Source of the DNA: Polytrichum commune
Taxonomy: Eukaryota > Streptophyta > Polytrichopsida > Polytrichales > Polytrichaceae
DNA: 64,000 nucleotides
NCBI GenBank assembly: GCA_950295325.1
Contig: OX485805.1
Location: forward strand, 17,099,501 to 17,163,500
Reading direction: 5' to 3'
Shown here: piece after piece, positions 10,169 through 21,680 of the stretch
Position numbering within the stretch: the stretch's first letter is position 1
Layout: every line of letters starts with the position of its first letter
Position numbers and translations under genes: made by a program
The notes under the pieces: generated by a model
Told to the model about the DNA's origin: nothing
Seen by the model: only the letters and a program-made list of their open reading frames with translations
The model's database searches: none

Positions 10169-13100
10169 TCATCGAGGTGATTGAGTGAAACTGATACTGG
10201 AGCCCGGGAGCGTCTTCACATGAACTTCCTGAGGAGGAAGAATGTACTCAATTGCAAGCTCCTCAAAGATTCTCTTCAGTTCCCACATCAAGTCAGACCG
10301 GCGGGTCACCTTCTCCCCAAAGTTCTGATGGTTCATGGTGTGTGAAAGGCCCAGAGAAAGCTTGAGCTTGCCTCCCTCCATTTGCATGTCGGATACGTTG
10401 AGACCAAATGTGGCTTTCCAATGGTGGGGCTTGCTTGTGATGTATCTGCAAGAAAAAGGTCACAGAGAGTCTGTTAGCCATGCCCATCAAAGATTCTGGT
10501 AGAAAACTCATGGCATAGGTTTCAGCAACATAACAATTTGGCACATGAGGTGGCATTCCCGGTCTGCGGAAGAGGATTGACTTCCCCAAAGCATAATTCA
10601 CTCTCCCTCCCCAACCCTCAAACCACACCCTTCTATCTCCATGATCAGCGGGTCCAACAGAGAGGGTGTCAAAATGGTTATGTTCAATAACCTTGCTCGG
10701 ACCCTCCAGTCCTCCAAGGTTACCTAGTCCACGATCATAGCATTCTTAAGCAAGTATGAGGACAGTCTCTTACCTATTATAGCTTCAACAATAAATAATC
10801 AAGGTCCTTGATTGCATGCAGAATGCCAAGCATTGTCAAGTGGCAAGCTCTCACCAGTTGACACCTCATTGTTACATGTCTTCGGACAAGGCCTTCTCCC
10901 ATCTACCAAGAGTCAACTTAAAGAACTTGCCTAAAAGAATCTCACCAAGTCTATACTCTCCAAGATGCTTAATTAGTCTGGTAAACACTCATTACTTAAA
11001 CCACTTAAGAATGCTATGGTTTGAGCATTTTGTTGTGACACTTTCGATCACTAATTCCATAGCCCACCTAATTTCATGATGCCCTAAGCTATAACCATTT
11101 GGCGCATGAGGTGGCATTCCAAGGTTGGTGAAGAGGATGTGACTTTCCTAGAACATAGCCCCCATCCTCCCCCACCCTTAATTCAAGCTTAGAGGAGATG
11201 GCACTCAACATTTATGTCTAGTAACACCCCTCGGAGGGTTAGGAAGTCCATAATTTACACAAACATAGGCCATGTTATCCCAGCTTGTTGCACCCATGCG
11301 TATATTAAATCAAAGACCAAGACTGCCCCGCACCACCCACTCAACATGTCACCATCAACAGCCAACCATTTTGGAAATAGATTGAACAGTGATTACTCCA
11401 GCGATCCTGTCCAAAATGTATAGCGCATTACGGCATTTGTGGAAAATTGCTCCCACAGCGAGACTTTCTGGCAATTTTTTGCAATTTCAGCAGAAAGAAA
11501 GGAAAACACATACTTTTCAATGCGGCCTTTGAGAAGTCCAATCTTCTCAGCTGTAGTGGAGGCTGACACGATGAAGTCAAAGCAGTCACCCATGTCTGGA
11601 CTTCGATAGAAATTTGAGATGGGCTTCGTGGCAAGCACCGAGTTGGGAAACCAGACTTTCGCATTGGCATCTCCGAGAAACACCGTCGTTAGGATGTTCA
11701 TCTCCTCCACAACGTACTGTCAACACATTTGCAGGAACCATTGAATCAGAATGCTGCTCTTTGAGCCCATCGACAATGTTAAAAACCTGAACATTAAATC
11801 TACTACACCGCTGGTGGTATTTAGTGTCACCTACTATTCGGAGTTACACAAGGCTATACTTTTTAGTATGAATGTAAAGGTTTACCAATTAAAGTCATTT
11901 ATGTGGTATAATAACACCCACACAACCTATTTGATCTTTGTTGACCAAAAATAAAATCTATGATAAGAAGTTATAGAATTCCATAATTCCAAAAAGTAAG
12001 TAACTAGATACCAGAAACAATGTAGCTGAATTGGTAGGCTACTGAGTAAAGTGTTTGGGCCTTATGTGGCCACTCTTCTAATTTTGATGCCTATATTTGA
12101 GTGGCAAGGCTTAAAAGTCAAGAATAGACATCAAAAAGACATGTTACAATGAGATTGCACTACTTGCTCAAAATAGACATCATTTACTGGATCAATAGTT
12201 AACATAACTGGGAGGGTATATGTGATCATATAAAGTGAAGGAGAGCCTCCACTTTCGACTCTTTTAACTTCTGATTCTAAAACCTGAGATGACAATCTTT
12301 CTCATTTGCATTTGCTAACCAGATGAGACAATTTCTGATCTGATTACCATATAGCCAAACTTTCCTATAGAGTTGGCCAAGACATAGGGCCACATAGCTA
12401 AGTAGAATTCCTAAAGCTTGCTACCACGAAACCATGAGTGAGTCGCTATGCAGAAAGAAATGTAATATATTATCTACCAAGTCTAGTGTGTAGGATTATG
12501 AAATACCTGGACTCCATCAATTACACAGCGATCACCGACGTCGTAAGGGTGCATGACGAACAGAAACACAATTGCTTCAAAGATAGTTTTCAGTGTATTG
12601 CCGAAGATGAACACTATAAGCAGCAGCTGAGATGTAACAAAAACCAGGAGCTGTTGAGTCGCAACGCCCAGTACTAGAAGCCAGATAATTCCTACGAGTA
12701 CAAACAGAACAACATCCAGAATCCGGTGCAGCTTGTTGACTGCAGTTTTGGTATCACTCAATGATAGAGCAAGCGCCCGCCTCTCTTGGTACACATTCAC
12801 CTGCAGGAGAAATTATTGATTAGATATCGGTCAACAGGTTTCCAGGAATTCTTGGACCAGGGATCTACCTAAGGTAGATGTGCCTAATTTGGTGCCTCAT
12901 CTTAAAAGGACAACTATATTTGAATGGAGAAATGGTTGGGTGTGGATCTAAGAACAGATGTTTAAAAACCATGCATTTTAAAGATATTGAATTACAAATT
13001 CAAATTTTATTAATCTTTCTAAACACAATAGTCAACATAATTGGAGGCCCCTATGTGATCATTTCATGGCTCAGAGAATCTTCACTGCGGACAATGAATA

Positions 13101-16100
13101 GGATTTTCATACAAGCTCTTAAAATTATGAGAAATGTGGCTACATGCACGAATTGGATTTGCTAACCATCTCACTAATTACATGTTTCGTAACCTACGAG
13201 AAGTAGGTGGAGTGAGAGAACGAGTCTGTGTGACACCTGCTTACATTAGAGGTTAGACCAACTTCATGAAATTCTTCTCAAACACTCTGTAACAGCACTT
13301 TCTAAACAGGTTTGATATAAGAGAGTTATAACACAACATGACTTTAGGCATGGGAGTTGGTTGTTTTGCATACAACACTTTCCATGTTTGGTAAATTTTG
13401 GCAGTGCATGTGGGGTTCAAACAAAAAAACATTCTATATATGTTCATTCGTTAAAAGTCAAACTCATTCTTGCATGTCCAGAGCTGCTAAAATGAGTTCA
13501 ACCCTCAAATGACCGAAATAGGTTGCTCTTCATTCAAACACTAGCTCTGAGAATGCGCCACAAGTGGAAAGATATTATTGATTTTGAATGCAAAGCAACC
13601 AATGGGAAATCATAGGGGACTACACTCTGTACAGGGATTACGTACCACCCAGCTTTTCAGAGCCTTTTTAGTGATTTTGCCGGACTCCATGGCGCCATCG
13701 AAGAGGGCTAATGCACGAATCGCCTCCTCTTCTTGCATGAAGCGCATCAAATCCTCATCGTCAAGATATCTGCGAGAACGAGTGTCACAATTCAATATTA
13801 GGCGAAAAATGATTCTTTGAGGGGTAATCGAAATGTATTCTATGTAGAAAACTCACCTGTCCCGCGGGGAATGACATACATCCAAAACTTTGTTAACAGA
13901 CGTATGAAACTTTAGAGCCTTTCATGATTCTAGCCTTGATTCGATTAACCTCAGAAATGTTACATGCCTTGAACATGACTGATTATATCAACAGCCTTTC
14001 TACGACCCACTTACTACTAAAAGAATTCCACGATTTCCAGATGAAAATCAACGGGTGACATCGAGAGAATTCTTAGTATATGAATCGATACCTCGCAATG
14101 CAATCAATACATAAATCTAGCTGCCCAGCCGAGGGGAGTCACATGCACAAACAGACGCATGAGACTCTTGCGCCTGCTTTCGAATTGATTAACCTCAGCA
14201 CCATTTAGGGTTCAAAACCTAAACCCTAGACACTCCAGAAGAGTTTCACGAACTCCATATGAAAATCAACGGGATCAATCCAGACGATTCTCACGTCATT
14301 CCTAGCGTCGCAAGATTGCTGATAATTTCTTTGGCAACAGCTTTGCAATGCTTTCACTGAAGAAGTTTAGCGGCCCAGCTCCGGCCAGGGACTCACTTGT
14401 CATGCATGCAACTTGTGTAACAGAAGTGTGAAATTCTTCTCTGGGAGAAGATTTGTCAATCGCTCCAGAAGAATTTCAGCGATCTCCATATGAAAAGAAA
14501 ATCAGCGGGTTGAATTGAATGGAGTTGACGAGAGAATTCTTACGTCATTCCCGGCCTCGCCACGTTGTTGAAAATCTCTTTGGCGGCCGCTTTCGCCTGC
14601 CACTCGCTCCTGATCTCGGTGTCCATTCCCTCACCGGCGACATCGTCATCGATGGTTTGGCTGAGCGTAGTGACACCCTGGTACTTGACCAAGTTGATAA
14701 GCCGTTTCATGTTCCAAGCAGACACATTCTTCCGGTTCATCTTGTGCAGATGTTGCACACTGATCTCCGACCCCGCCTTCACATCTCCAGAAGCAAATGT
14801 CTTGCTCCTCTTCATTGTTTTCTGAGATTTGAAGGTAGCACTCCGCGGGTCACCGCTTAACCCTATCAATCCTGGGGCGGTTGCACCCGCTTTGCGAAGC
14901 AAAGCTACCTCGTCCATCAGCTTCTGCTCATCATCGGCCATCTGTTCAATCTCCAACACCGGTGGGCCAGAAAGAGTTTCCAGCACGTACTGATTGAACA
15001 ACGAGTCACGGATGCGTTCGAAGTATGTTCCCACATGGAAACACGAAGCGAGGACCTTCACCAGAAACACTTTCACCAGGAACAGAACTGAACCTATAAG
15101 AAGGCATTGCAAAGCTTTGGTGACATACACGAGCTTCCGGTTAGCGGTGGCGACTCTTGAGTCGAACATGAAGTTCCATGCCATCAGCACCAAAGCTAAC
15201 CATATGCAATATTTAACCCCTCGCCTCAAGGCATACACGAAATACAAAACCCTCTTCCGCATCAAGAAGTTGCGTTCGATGAGAAATACGATGATGAGCA
15301 CCACCCATCCGGCCACCAGCCTGCCACACAGCACTACCAACAAAAGCAAAATCCACTTCCAAAGGAGAAGTCCTATCAAAGAGATATCCTTCAGTTGGGG
15401 AATTGTTCGTGTGCAGGTTAGGGCTGCCAGGTTTAGCAGCAACGCAGCCCATTCCAAGCACACCCACCAGCTCCACTTGCGAACATATTTCGGTCGATCG
15501 GGTAAGTCAAGGCCCTTGAAGGGATCGTCTTCTTCCTCGTTCACTCTTCCCAGTATTCCTGTCCGTGGGATTAACCCCGACTTCATCTGTTGTGACTTCA
15601 ACTGCCCGGATCTCATTCCGCCCTGCTTCAGTTGCCCGGATCGCCGAATGAACCCGCTCGTGAACTCGGTTGATGACACCGGAGGTTTGGTCGGCTCGCT
15701 AAACCTAGATTTCATCCTGTTGTAGTGACCAGCAGGTAGAGCTGGCGACTTCACAATCATTTCTTCATCTCGGAATGACCGATGCAAACTCGTGTTGCGT
15801 GAGCGAAGATTAGCCAACTCGTCCGCATGTTGGTAACAATCTTTCTGCTCTATAGTTTCTGCAACATTTCCCAGCGGAGCACCTGCCATCATTAACAATG
15901 GGCTCCCTCTCGCCGAAGAAGTAGAGGATTCCGATATCCCGATCCGTGAGCTCATCTGCGCAGCGAAAGAATCGTCAATACTCGAAACCTGTTGTGTCGA
16001 TGTTGACATATTGGATTTCATAAGCGGCCCGCGTCGTGGTAACGGCCATTCGGGCATTCCAGTCAAAGATGCAATGTCACGACTCTCGAATCCTTGCTGC

Positions 16101-16726
16101 ATTTCCTGCATCTCCCTTCGCAACAAGCTGCCAGTAGAATCTGGAGGCTGTCGAAGACTCGCACCCCTGCTCACATCTGGCCCTCCCATATCGAAACTCT
16201 TCGCCCGCCATTTCGTCTCGTCCATCATGCTCCACCTGTTTCCTAAAAACCCATCCAACTCCAAGTTTCCTCCTCCGTCGCCTTGCTCAAGCTTTGCTCC
16301 AGCCCCCTGCACAAAATGCACTTTGTTGTTGGGACCAGCTGCAGGGATTTCTATACATCCCCCGACCGACGCCGCCCTTGCTCGCCTCTCCAAACTCGTG
16401 ACCGACTTCCTCAAGCTTTTGTCAGCTTGATCAACTACCACATCCTCGTTGTGAATCTTCACAACAACCTGGCCATGAACGAGTCCTGCGCCCGCATTGC
16501 GATGCAGGTTTGTTGTGTCAGCTGGATCCGTGTACCCCGTCTCGGGATAACTCGAGTCTGCACTTAGATGTCTGTAACTGGAGGCACGCATCGACCTTAT
16601 TCGGTCCACCACATTCAGACAGTCGCTACCGGAGCCTCCGACGACAGAAGAAGAGAATGCGGGTGTGCTGGATGGTGGTGGGGTAAGGATTTGTGGAAAA
16701 GTTGGAGCTTTTCCTCCACTCGACAT
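10169..16726 (-). CDS. MSL10-like: MscS-like mechanosensitive channel, MSL10 type
   Basis: Predicted plant MSL ion channel that opens under membrane tension, most like the plasma-membrane MSL4-MSL10 group. Exons on the minus strand: 16,726-14,544, 13,769-13,646, 12,800-12,507, 11,716-11,514 and 10,445-10,169. All are joined by GT-AG introns in consistent phase, giving 1,026 aa. The long N-terminal region (about residues 1-410) is Ser/Gly-rich and probably cytosolic. Membrane segments follow, including WWVCLEWAALLLNLAALTC, WVVLIIVFLIERNFL and VLYFVYALRRGV. The MscS core near residues 795-867 has a hydrophobic pore-like segment ending in the family motif PYDVGDR. The C-terminus has WELKRIFEELAIEYILPPQE, another MSL signature. 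At 1,026 aa it is longer than Arabidopsis MSL10 (about 734 aa), mainly in the N-terminus. The start is the first ATG of the open frame. Introns 2, 3 and 4 carry dispersed repeats. Confidence 0.93.
10510..11275 (+). repeat. Two copies of a dispersed repeat in MSL intron 4
   Basis: The segments 10,530-10,740 and 11,095-11,260 share GCACATGAGGTGGCATTCC or its close variant, a GAAGAGGAT..GACTT segment and CTC..ACCCTT. A third, more diverged copy lies near 54,650-54,840 (GACTTTCCCATAGCATAA, then CTCCATGATCAAAGGATCC). Family type unknown. Confidence 0.6.
12085..12290 (+). repeat. Dispersed repeat family C, copy in MSL intron 3
   Basis: Shared landmarks are CCTATATTTGAGTGGCA, GACATGTTACAATGAGATTG, a GTTAACATAACTGGGAGG-type G tract and TATGTGATCAT. 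Related copies occur near 12,870-13,170, 19,150-19,290, 21,690-21,870 and 54,850-55,140. All are non-coding. The family contains a variable G run. Confidence 0.55.
12870..13170 (+). repeat. Dispersed repeat family C, copy in MSL intron 2
   Basis: This is a longer copy with AGTCAACATAATTGGAGG, CCTATGTGATCAT and a terminal GGATTTGCTAACCAT segment that is also found near 55,110-55,130. Open frames through it have no recognisable product. Confidence 0.55.
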
Positions 16727-17128
16727 GATGCTTCTTCACAAACTGATCTTAGAAAGTTGCGGTTTATTATATCCAGCGACCACCACCTCAAAAGTGAACA
16801 CATTCATGTCCTGATGCTCGCACATTACTAAACTTATTCCTCCCTTGCAGCTAACTTGCTTTCGCAACCCCACACACACACACACAGTTACACCAAAGTT
16901 ATCAGATCAAGGTTAACCCAGTCTACAAACCAATGCTACTGGGCCAGAAAGTCTGATAAGACTCCTTGGGAGATTAATAACAAAGCATGGCCGCTGAGCT
17001 AACCTGCAACACATCACAAACTACCTCCTCCTTCTTCATAACATCTCAGCTGGAAATCCCTGCAACTAGCACAGGGGCCATGAAGTTCATCACCTCTGTT
17101 CTAACATCTAGGAGGTGGTAGATGTGCC
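16727..17128. other. MSL 5' flank
   Basis: It lies directly upstream of the MSL start codon and contains a short CA repeat near 16,870-16,886. No uORF or motif is clear enough to call. Confidence 0.4.
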
Positions 17129-17620
17129 ACTTTGACGAGTGGTACCATCTACTGCTATCCCAGAACCCTTCAGGGCCCCTTTGGAACCCAAGCTACACCA
17201 AGTAAGTTAGTGGAGCTTAATTGGTTACCACCAGATTTGAAGTCATTCCCCACATCTTTCGCCATAGTTTTCTACTACTCAGCAATGGTGGAGAGTTAAT
17301 TCAGCATCAAGTGTGATGCTGATTTCGGCCACTTTCACCAGTGGTACCGTCGTCTAACTTAAGCGCCGCCGCTGTCCCAGGAGCAATCACTTACTGTAAA
17401 GAGAAGAAGAAGAAGAGGTGATGAACTTCGGAAAGGGCCTTTCTGCAACCCACCAATTTAAGTCAGCACCGGCAAGCTAAGTTAGTGGAGCGTTGGTGGT
17501 TGCAGTTTTCAAGTCGTCAGTCATTCTCCACATCTTTCGCCATGGTTTTGTACCAAGTCGTGAACAAGTGTAGAGCTTCGTCATCAAGTGTTGTGATGAG
17601 TTCGGCCGCTGAATGCTGGA
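17129..17620. repeat. Imperfect tandem duplication upstream of MSL
   Basis: Two diverged units, about 200-270 bp long, lie head to tail. Each has GCCACTTT..CAGTGGTACC, CTGTCCCAG or CTATCCCAG, AGGGCC..TT..AACCC, AAGTTAGTGGAGC, CCACATCTTTCGCCAT and CATCAAGTGT..GATG. Together they span the proximal upstream region of the MSL gene and may be part of its promoter or 5' UTR. Confidence 0.65.
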
Positions 17621-18543
17621 GCCGTTTGGCCCCGAGTGAATCAGCGGGTGGCTTCTGGAATGGAAGGCGCGGCGGCGACTGGCCCGGCCGATCGAGCAGC
17701 CGACATTTCAGTGACGCCCAGCGAGATTGGTGCATCGAAATGCAAATTATAAGCAAACGTGGCGGGTGCACAGGACGAAACGGACTCTAGTATGATATTC
17801 ACGATTAAGGATGTGTTGTTGGTGGAGTTGAGCAAGGTGAGGTAGGGAGTGCAAAAACCAACACCCCACCCAAAAGCAAACCTATAAATGCCTCCCAATC
17901 ATCAACATTTTACTATTTTGAACCATTGAACCATTCCCCATGGAAAAGGAGTGCCCAGGCCCACAAAATGAGGGGTTTAGGTGTCACTAGTGGTGCCACT
18001 GCATACTGGCCTCCACTATCTTCATATAGATAAAATAACATGCTTCACTCTATCTCAGGTCGGTTCAAGGTGGGTTTACGTGGCTTGTCCATGCCTATTC
18101 CAGCCAGTCTATTCATGGGAGGAACAGTTCAAGTCCACAAAGCCAAGGAAGTTGGTTATGAGTACAAAGGGGGTCGGATAGCCGGGATGCAAGGGGACAG
18201 TTTTATAACCGAACTAGGTAAGATCATGGAGGTGGCCATGTTCGGCCTCGATCTAGCTTGGGTCTAGTACCCAATTATGATGTGTTGGTTCTAGGCAATG
18301 AAGATGGGGGTCCTCATCATATGCAAGCTTGTCATATATAGGGCCTAGGGATTGGTTTAAGAAAGCGAGTGGTTTTGATTTTGAATATTCATCAAATATT
18401 CAATTGAGGCTAATTTTTTCTTCTTTGTACCTATGTTTAGCCCAAAGGCTAATATGCATTTTTTTTTATATCTACCACGTAGTTAGATGTATGTGCAATA
18501 ACTTAAAGTGTTGGTCTAAGCAACCTCTGCCTTAGTATGTTAA
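17621..18543. other. Spacer without recognised gene
   Basis: Short frames only, none recognised. The left third is GC-rich, the right part AT-rich. Confidence 0.4.
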
Positions 18544-19094
18544 GGGCCAATTCGCACAAGTCCCAAGTCCTGAGTCCCAATTCACTTGAGCTCAATCCAT
18601 GCAATCTCAGCCGTTGAGAGCATGGAAGTTGAAGTGGGGACTTATCATTTCACACATGGTCCCAAGTTCTAAGTCCCAAGTATGACATGCATGCATACAT
18701 GGCAACACTTTTTGGAGGTGAGACTTGGGACTTGTGTTGAGAGTTGGGTCGAGCAAAAATCTAGACCCAACTCTCAACACAAATCGCGCGATATTATTTG
18801 CATAACTTAATTAAGATCCATAACATTACTAAGCAGTTGTGGGCCATGGGATATTGGGAGCTCATTATGAATCTAAGTCTCACAGCCGAGGATTTGTGCA
18901 TCCCATGATTATATTCTCAAGGCCCACATAACGAATACACATTGCTTGTAATGTTATGTTGGACTTAAATGTTAATCAACCATATTATAATTGTTTATTG
19001 AGGCTCCAAAGTTGGGACATTGACTTCATGTTGGGACTTGTTAACATAAGTGGGGCTTGGGACTTGGGACTTGGGATCCCATGTGAACCAACCC
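18544..19094. mobile_element. PIF/Harbinger-type MITE, left of the SAP gene
   Basis: A 551-bp element flanked by TAA at 18,541-18,543 and 19,095-19,097. Its ends are inverted: GGGCCAATTCGCACAAG on the left, GGGTTGGTTCACATGGG read inward from the right. Internally it carries repeats of TTGGGACTTGG or the complement and an inner hairpin (GTGTTGAGAGTTGGGT with its complement at about 18,733-18,782). A 3-bp TWA target site is the PIF/Harbinger (Tourist) signature. The hexamer GTATGT also flanks both sides, so a 6-bp target site is an alternative reading. Confidence 0.75.
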
Positions 19095-20303
19095 TAAGTA
19101 TGTGGGCACTCTTTCTAACTGGACACCTATTAAAGTTATGGCAATACTCGTTATTGTGAATGGACACCCAAAAGACACATGTTGCAATGAGATTGGATCG
19201 TTCACCTACTCAAATTGGTTATTCGTTTTAATCAATCAGTAGATGGACATAATTTTGGAATTATGAATGAATATTGTCACAAGTTTTCATAGCCCTTATG
19301 CTCTAAGACTTAGATGAGTGATCAATTATGTGTGAAAGCTATATACATCAATCCAAGTCCAATGGTTCACACGATTGGGAGAGCCTTAGTACTATATGGA
19401 TCACTTATTAGGGGTGATATTTCGTAGCGCCTACCAAGGGAGAACATTGAAAATGTTAATTGTTATGTTTAAAAGCCCTGTTGTTGTTGTTTTTGGCCAC
19501 CTTAATAACAAACACACATTGCATAGTAAATGTCGCAATGAGATTGGAGTATGTGTAAAAGGTAAAGATCCAATTTGATCCAACAAACAAGACTATCTAC
19601 AAAGTTGGAAGTGCCCAAAATAAGGCCATCTCATGCCTTATGTACTAAGGTATGTGGGTGTTAACTTAGTGGCTCATTTTCATGTTCTCCAACTTCTATT
19701 GTTCATATCACACACACAAAAAAGTGTGTTGCATTAGCAAGTTTTTGATGAAACATTAACAAAATTTTGGATTGAAGATCGAACTTCCCTTGGTTCAATT
19801 ATGATTAATAAAAATGCATCTCTCTATTAACTTTTCAAATGAATACATAAGTCCCCTCATACGTGTTGAATATTAAGTTTTTTTGAGCACGCGTGGTCCA
19901 ATCTCTTTTATTTAATGTCTTGTTGAGTTCCCGTTGAGTCGTGTTCTTGAATCTAACCTAACCACACACTCACCACACACAGCACATGAGAGGAAAGTAG
20001 AAGTCAAAAATCAAAGGTAAAAAAAGTAAAAGTATAGGTAAAAGTAAAGATAAAGTAAAGATTTAGTAAATAAAGCAATTGCTATGCACAGTACTTCAAA
20101 TTAAAAGTTATCAAACAACCATATATTAAGCCCTTAGAGTGCCAGGTTCCTCAATACATACTCAACATCTAGACACCTTCAACCTTCCACATCAAGTTCA
20201 TTGCCTGTGTTCACAACAATCTTTGATAATTTCAACCTTAATTGATCAATCAGTTGGCATACTTCAAGATTCATCTTCCAATAACCTTGAAATCATTAGC
20301 ACG
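19095..20303. other. Spacer and upstream region of SAP gene
   Basis: It holds a family C repeat copy (about 19,150-19,290) and a purine-rich tract of repeated GTAAA units at 20,010-20,075. No other gene is visible. Confidence 0.45.
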
Positions 20304-20711
20304 ATGGGTTCATTGGAACCACTTATATGTGCATGCGGATTCTTTGCAAGAGCCGAAACAGATAACATGTGCTCTAAATGCTTCCAAAAGTCACTGATTG
20401 ATACAACAACTAGGTTGGAGGATGCTCTCAAAAACTCGAGGATCAAACAAACAATGAAAGAACCAATAATCGAAAAGAAAAATGTTGATGTTGTAGAGTC
20501 TTCTCCCCATGCTCATCAAAAACAATGCAACATTTGCAAGAAACGCCTTTTATTGACAGCAATGGAGTGCCGTTGTGGGCTTAAATTTTGTCAGAACCAT
20601 CGCTACCCTAATCAACATAAATGCAATTATGACTACAAAACCGAAGGACGCAAAACTCTTGCGAAACAACTTATCCATGTTGCTCACGAGAAGTTTCAAC
20701 GGATAAATTGA
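20304..20711 (+). CDS. SAP: A20/AN1 zinc-finger stress-associated protein
   Basis: Plant stress-associated proteins bind ubiquitin chains through the A20 finger and regulate responses to salt, cold, drought and immunity signals. This intronless 135-aa gene has the A20 finger at residues 9-26 (C9, C11, C23, C26) and a complete AN1 finger at residues 75-107 (C75, C78, C89, C91, C96, H99, H105, C107). Both finger contexts are characteristic: CGFFARAETDNMCSKC and CRCGLKFCQNHRYPNQHKC. The first A20 pair is spaced C-x1-C, whereas the usual spacing is C-x2-4-C, so zinc binding there may be altered. I chose the ATG at 20,304 because the protein then starts 8 residues before the A20 finger, as in the family. 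The open frame runs upstream to an ATG at 20,139, which would add 55 low-similarity residues. Two MITEs flank the gene. Confidence 0.92.
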   Translation: MGSLEPLICACGFFARAETDNMCSKCFQKSLIDTTTRLEDALKNSRIKQTMKEPIIEKKNVDVVESSPHAHQKQCNICKKRLLLTAMECRCGLKFCQNHRYPNQHKCNYDYKTEGRKTLAKQLIHVAHEKFQRIN

Positions 20712-21279
20712 TTTGTTAAAAGCATGACATGCAATATTTAGGCAATATAGTGTTTCATAAAGATGGCATTATCCCATCTTGATTTTTGAATTCCGTTCCT
20801 TAGTTTCCATTTAGTATTAGGTTCTCATTATGCAAGTACTACACATTGATGAACGTGTAAAGTATGGGAGGAAAATCTTACTCTTTATACAGGTGCACTG
20901 AAATGGATCCGAGCTCCACAGAGCACTTGCCGTAGTTAGACATCAAATGTAACACCACTGTGTTCAATGAGTGATTGATTTGTTAAAAACTTGACATTAA
21001 GCAGAATAATGTTTTGAAGATTGGTGTTTTGTCCTCCTTTAATGATAAATGTTTCATCCTGCAAGTGTTCATTATGCAAGTGCACTTCTTTTTTGCACAT
21101 AGATTAACTTGGAATGTTATGGGAGAAAAATCCTTATCTCTTATACAAGTGCAATGATGTAGTCACCAATAATGAATGTGGGATATGTACACTTAGGATT
21201 CAGAAGTTTCACATGTCGCTCTTTACTTAAAACAAGCGGGCCAAATCTAGTTAGACATTTTAATCATACGCTTTTATTA
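20712..21279. other. SAP 3' flank
   Basis: AT-rich, without recognised gene. Two diverged copies of a segment (AGTGATTGATTTGTTAAAA-type, TATGGGAG, AAATC..TTA..TCT..TATAC) near 20,700-20,900 and 20,960-21,150 suggest a local duplication of the SAP 3' region. Confidence 0.4.
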
Positions 21280-21677
21280 GGGCCGTTCACAAGGGGTCTC
21301 AAGTCCCAGTCATGTCAGCAAGTCCCAACATGAAGGTCAAGCCCCAACTTTTGAGCCTCAAGAAACCAACAAAGTATGGTTTGTATTCATTAAAGTTAGA
21401 TCTTGATTTATTTATGGAAAAAAATTAGAAGGACTTGTGTTGTGAGTTGGGTCTAGCTTTTGCTCAACCCAACTCTCAACGCAAGTGCCAAGCCTCACCT
21501 TCAAAATGTACATGTACACATCCATATCATACTTGGGACTTAGGACTTGGGACTTGGGACTTGGGACCCCGTCTGAAGCAGTCAGTCCCAACTTTCATGC
21601 TCTCAAGGGCTGAGATTGGACGGATTGAGATCAAGTAAATTGGGACTTAGGACTAGGGACCCCGTGTGAACCAACCC
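21280..21677. mobile_element. PIF/Harbinger-type MITE, right of the SAP gene
   Basis: A 398-bp element flanked by TTA at 21,277-21,279 and 21,678-21,680. Inverted ends are GGGCCGTTCACAAGGGG and GGGTTGGTTCACACGGGG. It shares the GACTTGGGACTTGGGAC array and the inner GAGTTGGGTCTAG hairpin with the element at 18,544-19,094, so both belong to one family inserted independently. Confidence 0.75.
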
Positions 21678-21680
21678 TTA

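Noticed and set aside
14994-15725. 243-codon plus-strand open frame
   Set aside because: It is antisense to exon 1 of the MSL channel, whose protein is clearly conserved; the frame is a shadow with no recognisable domain.
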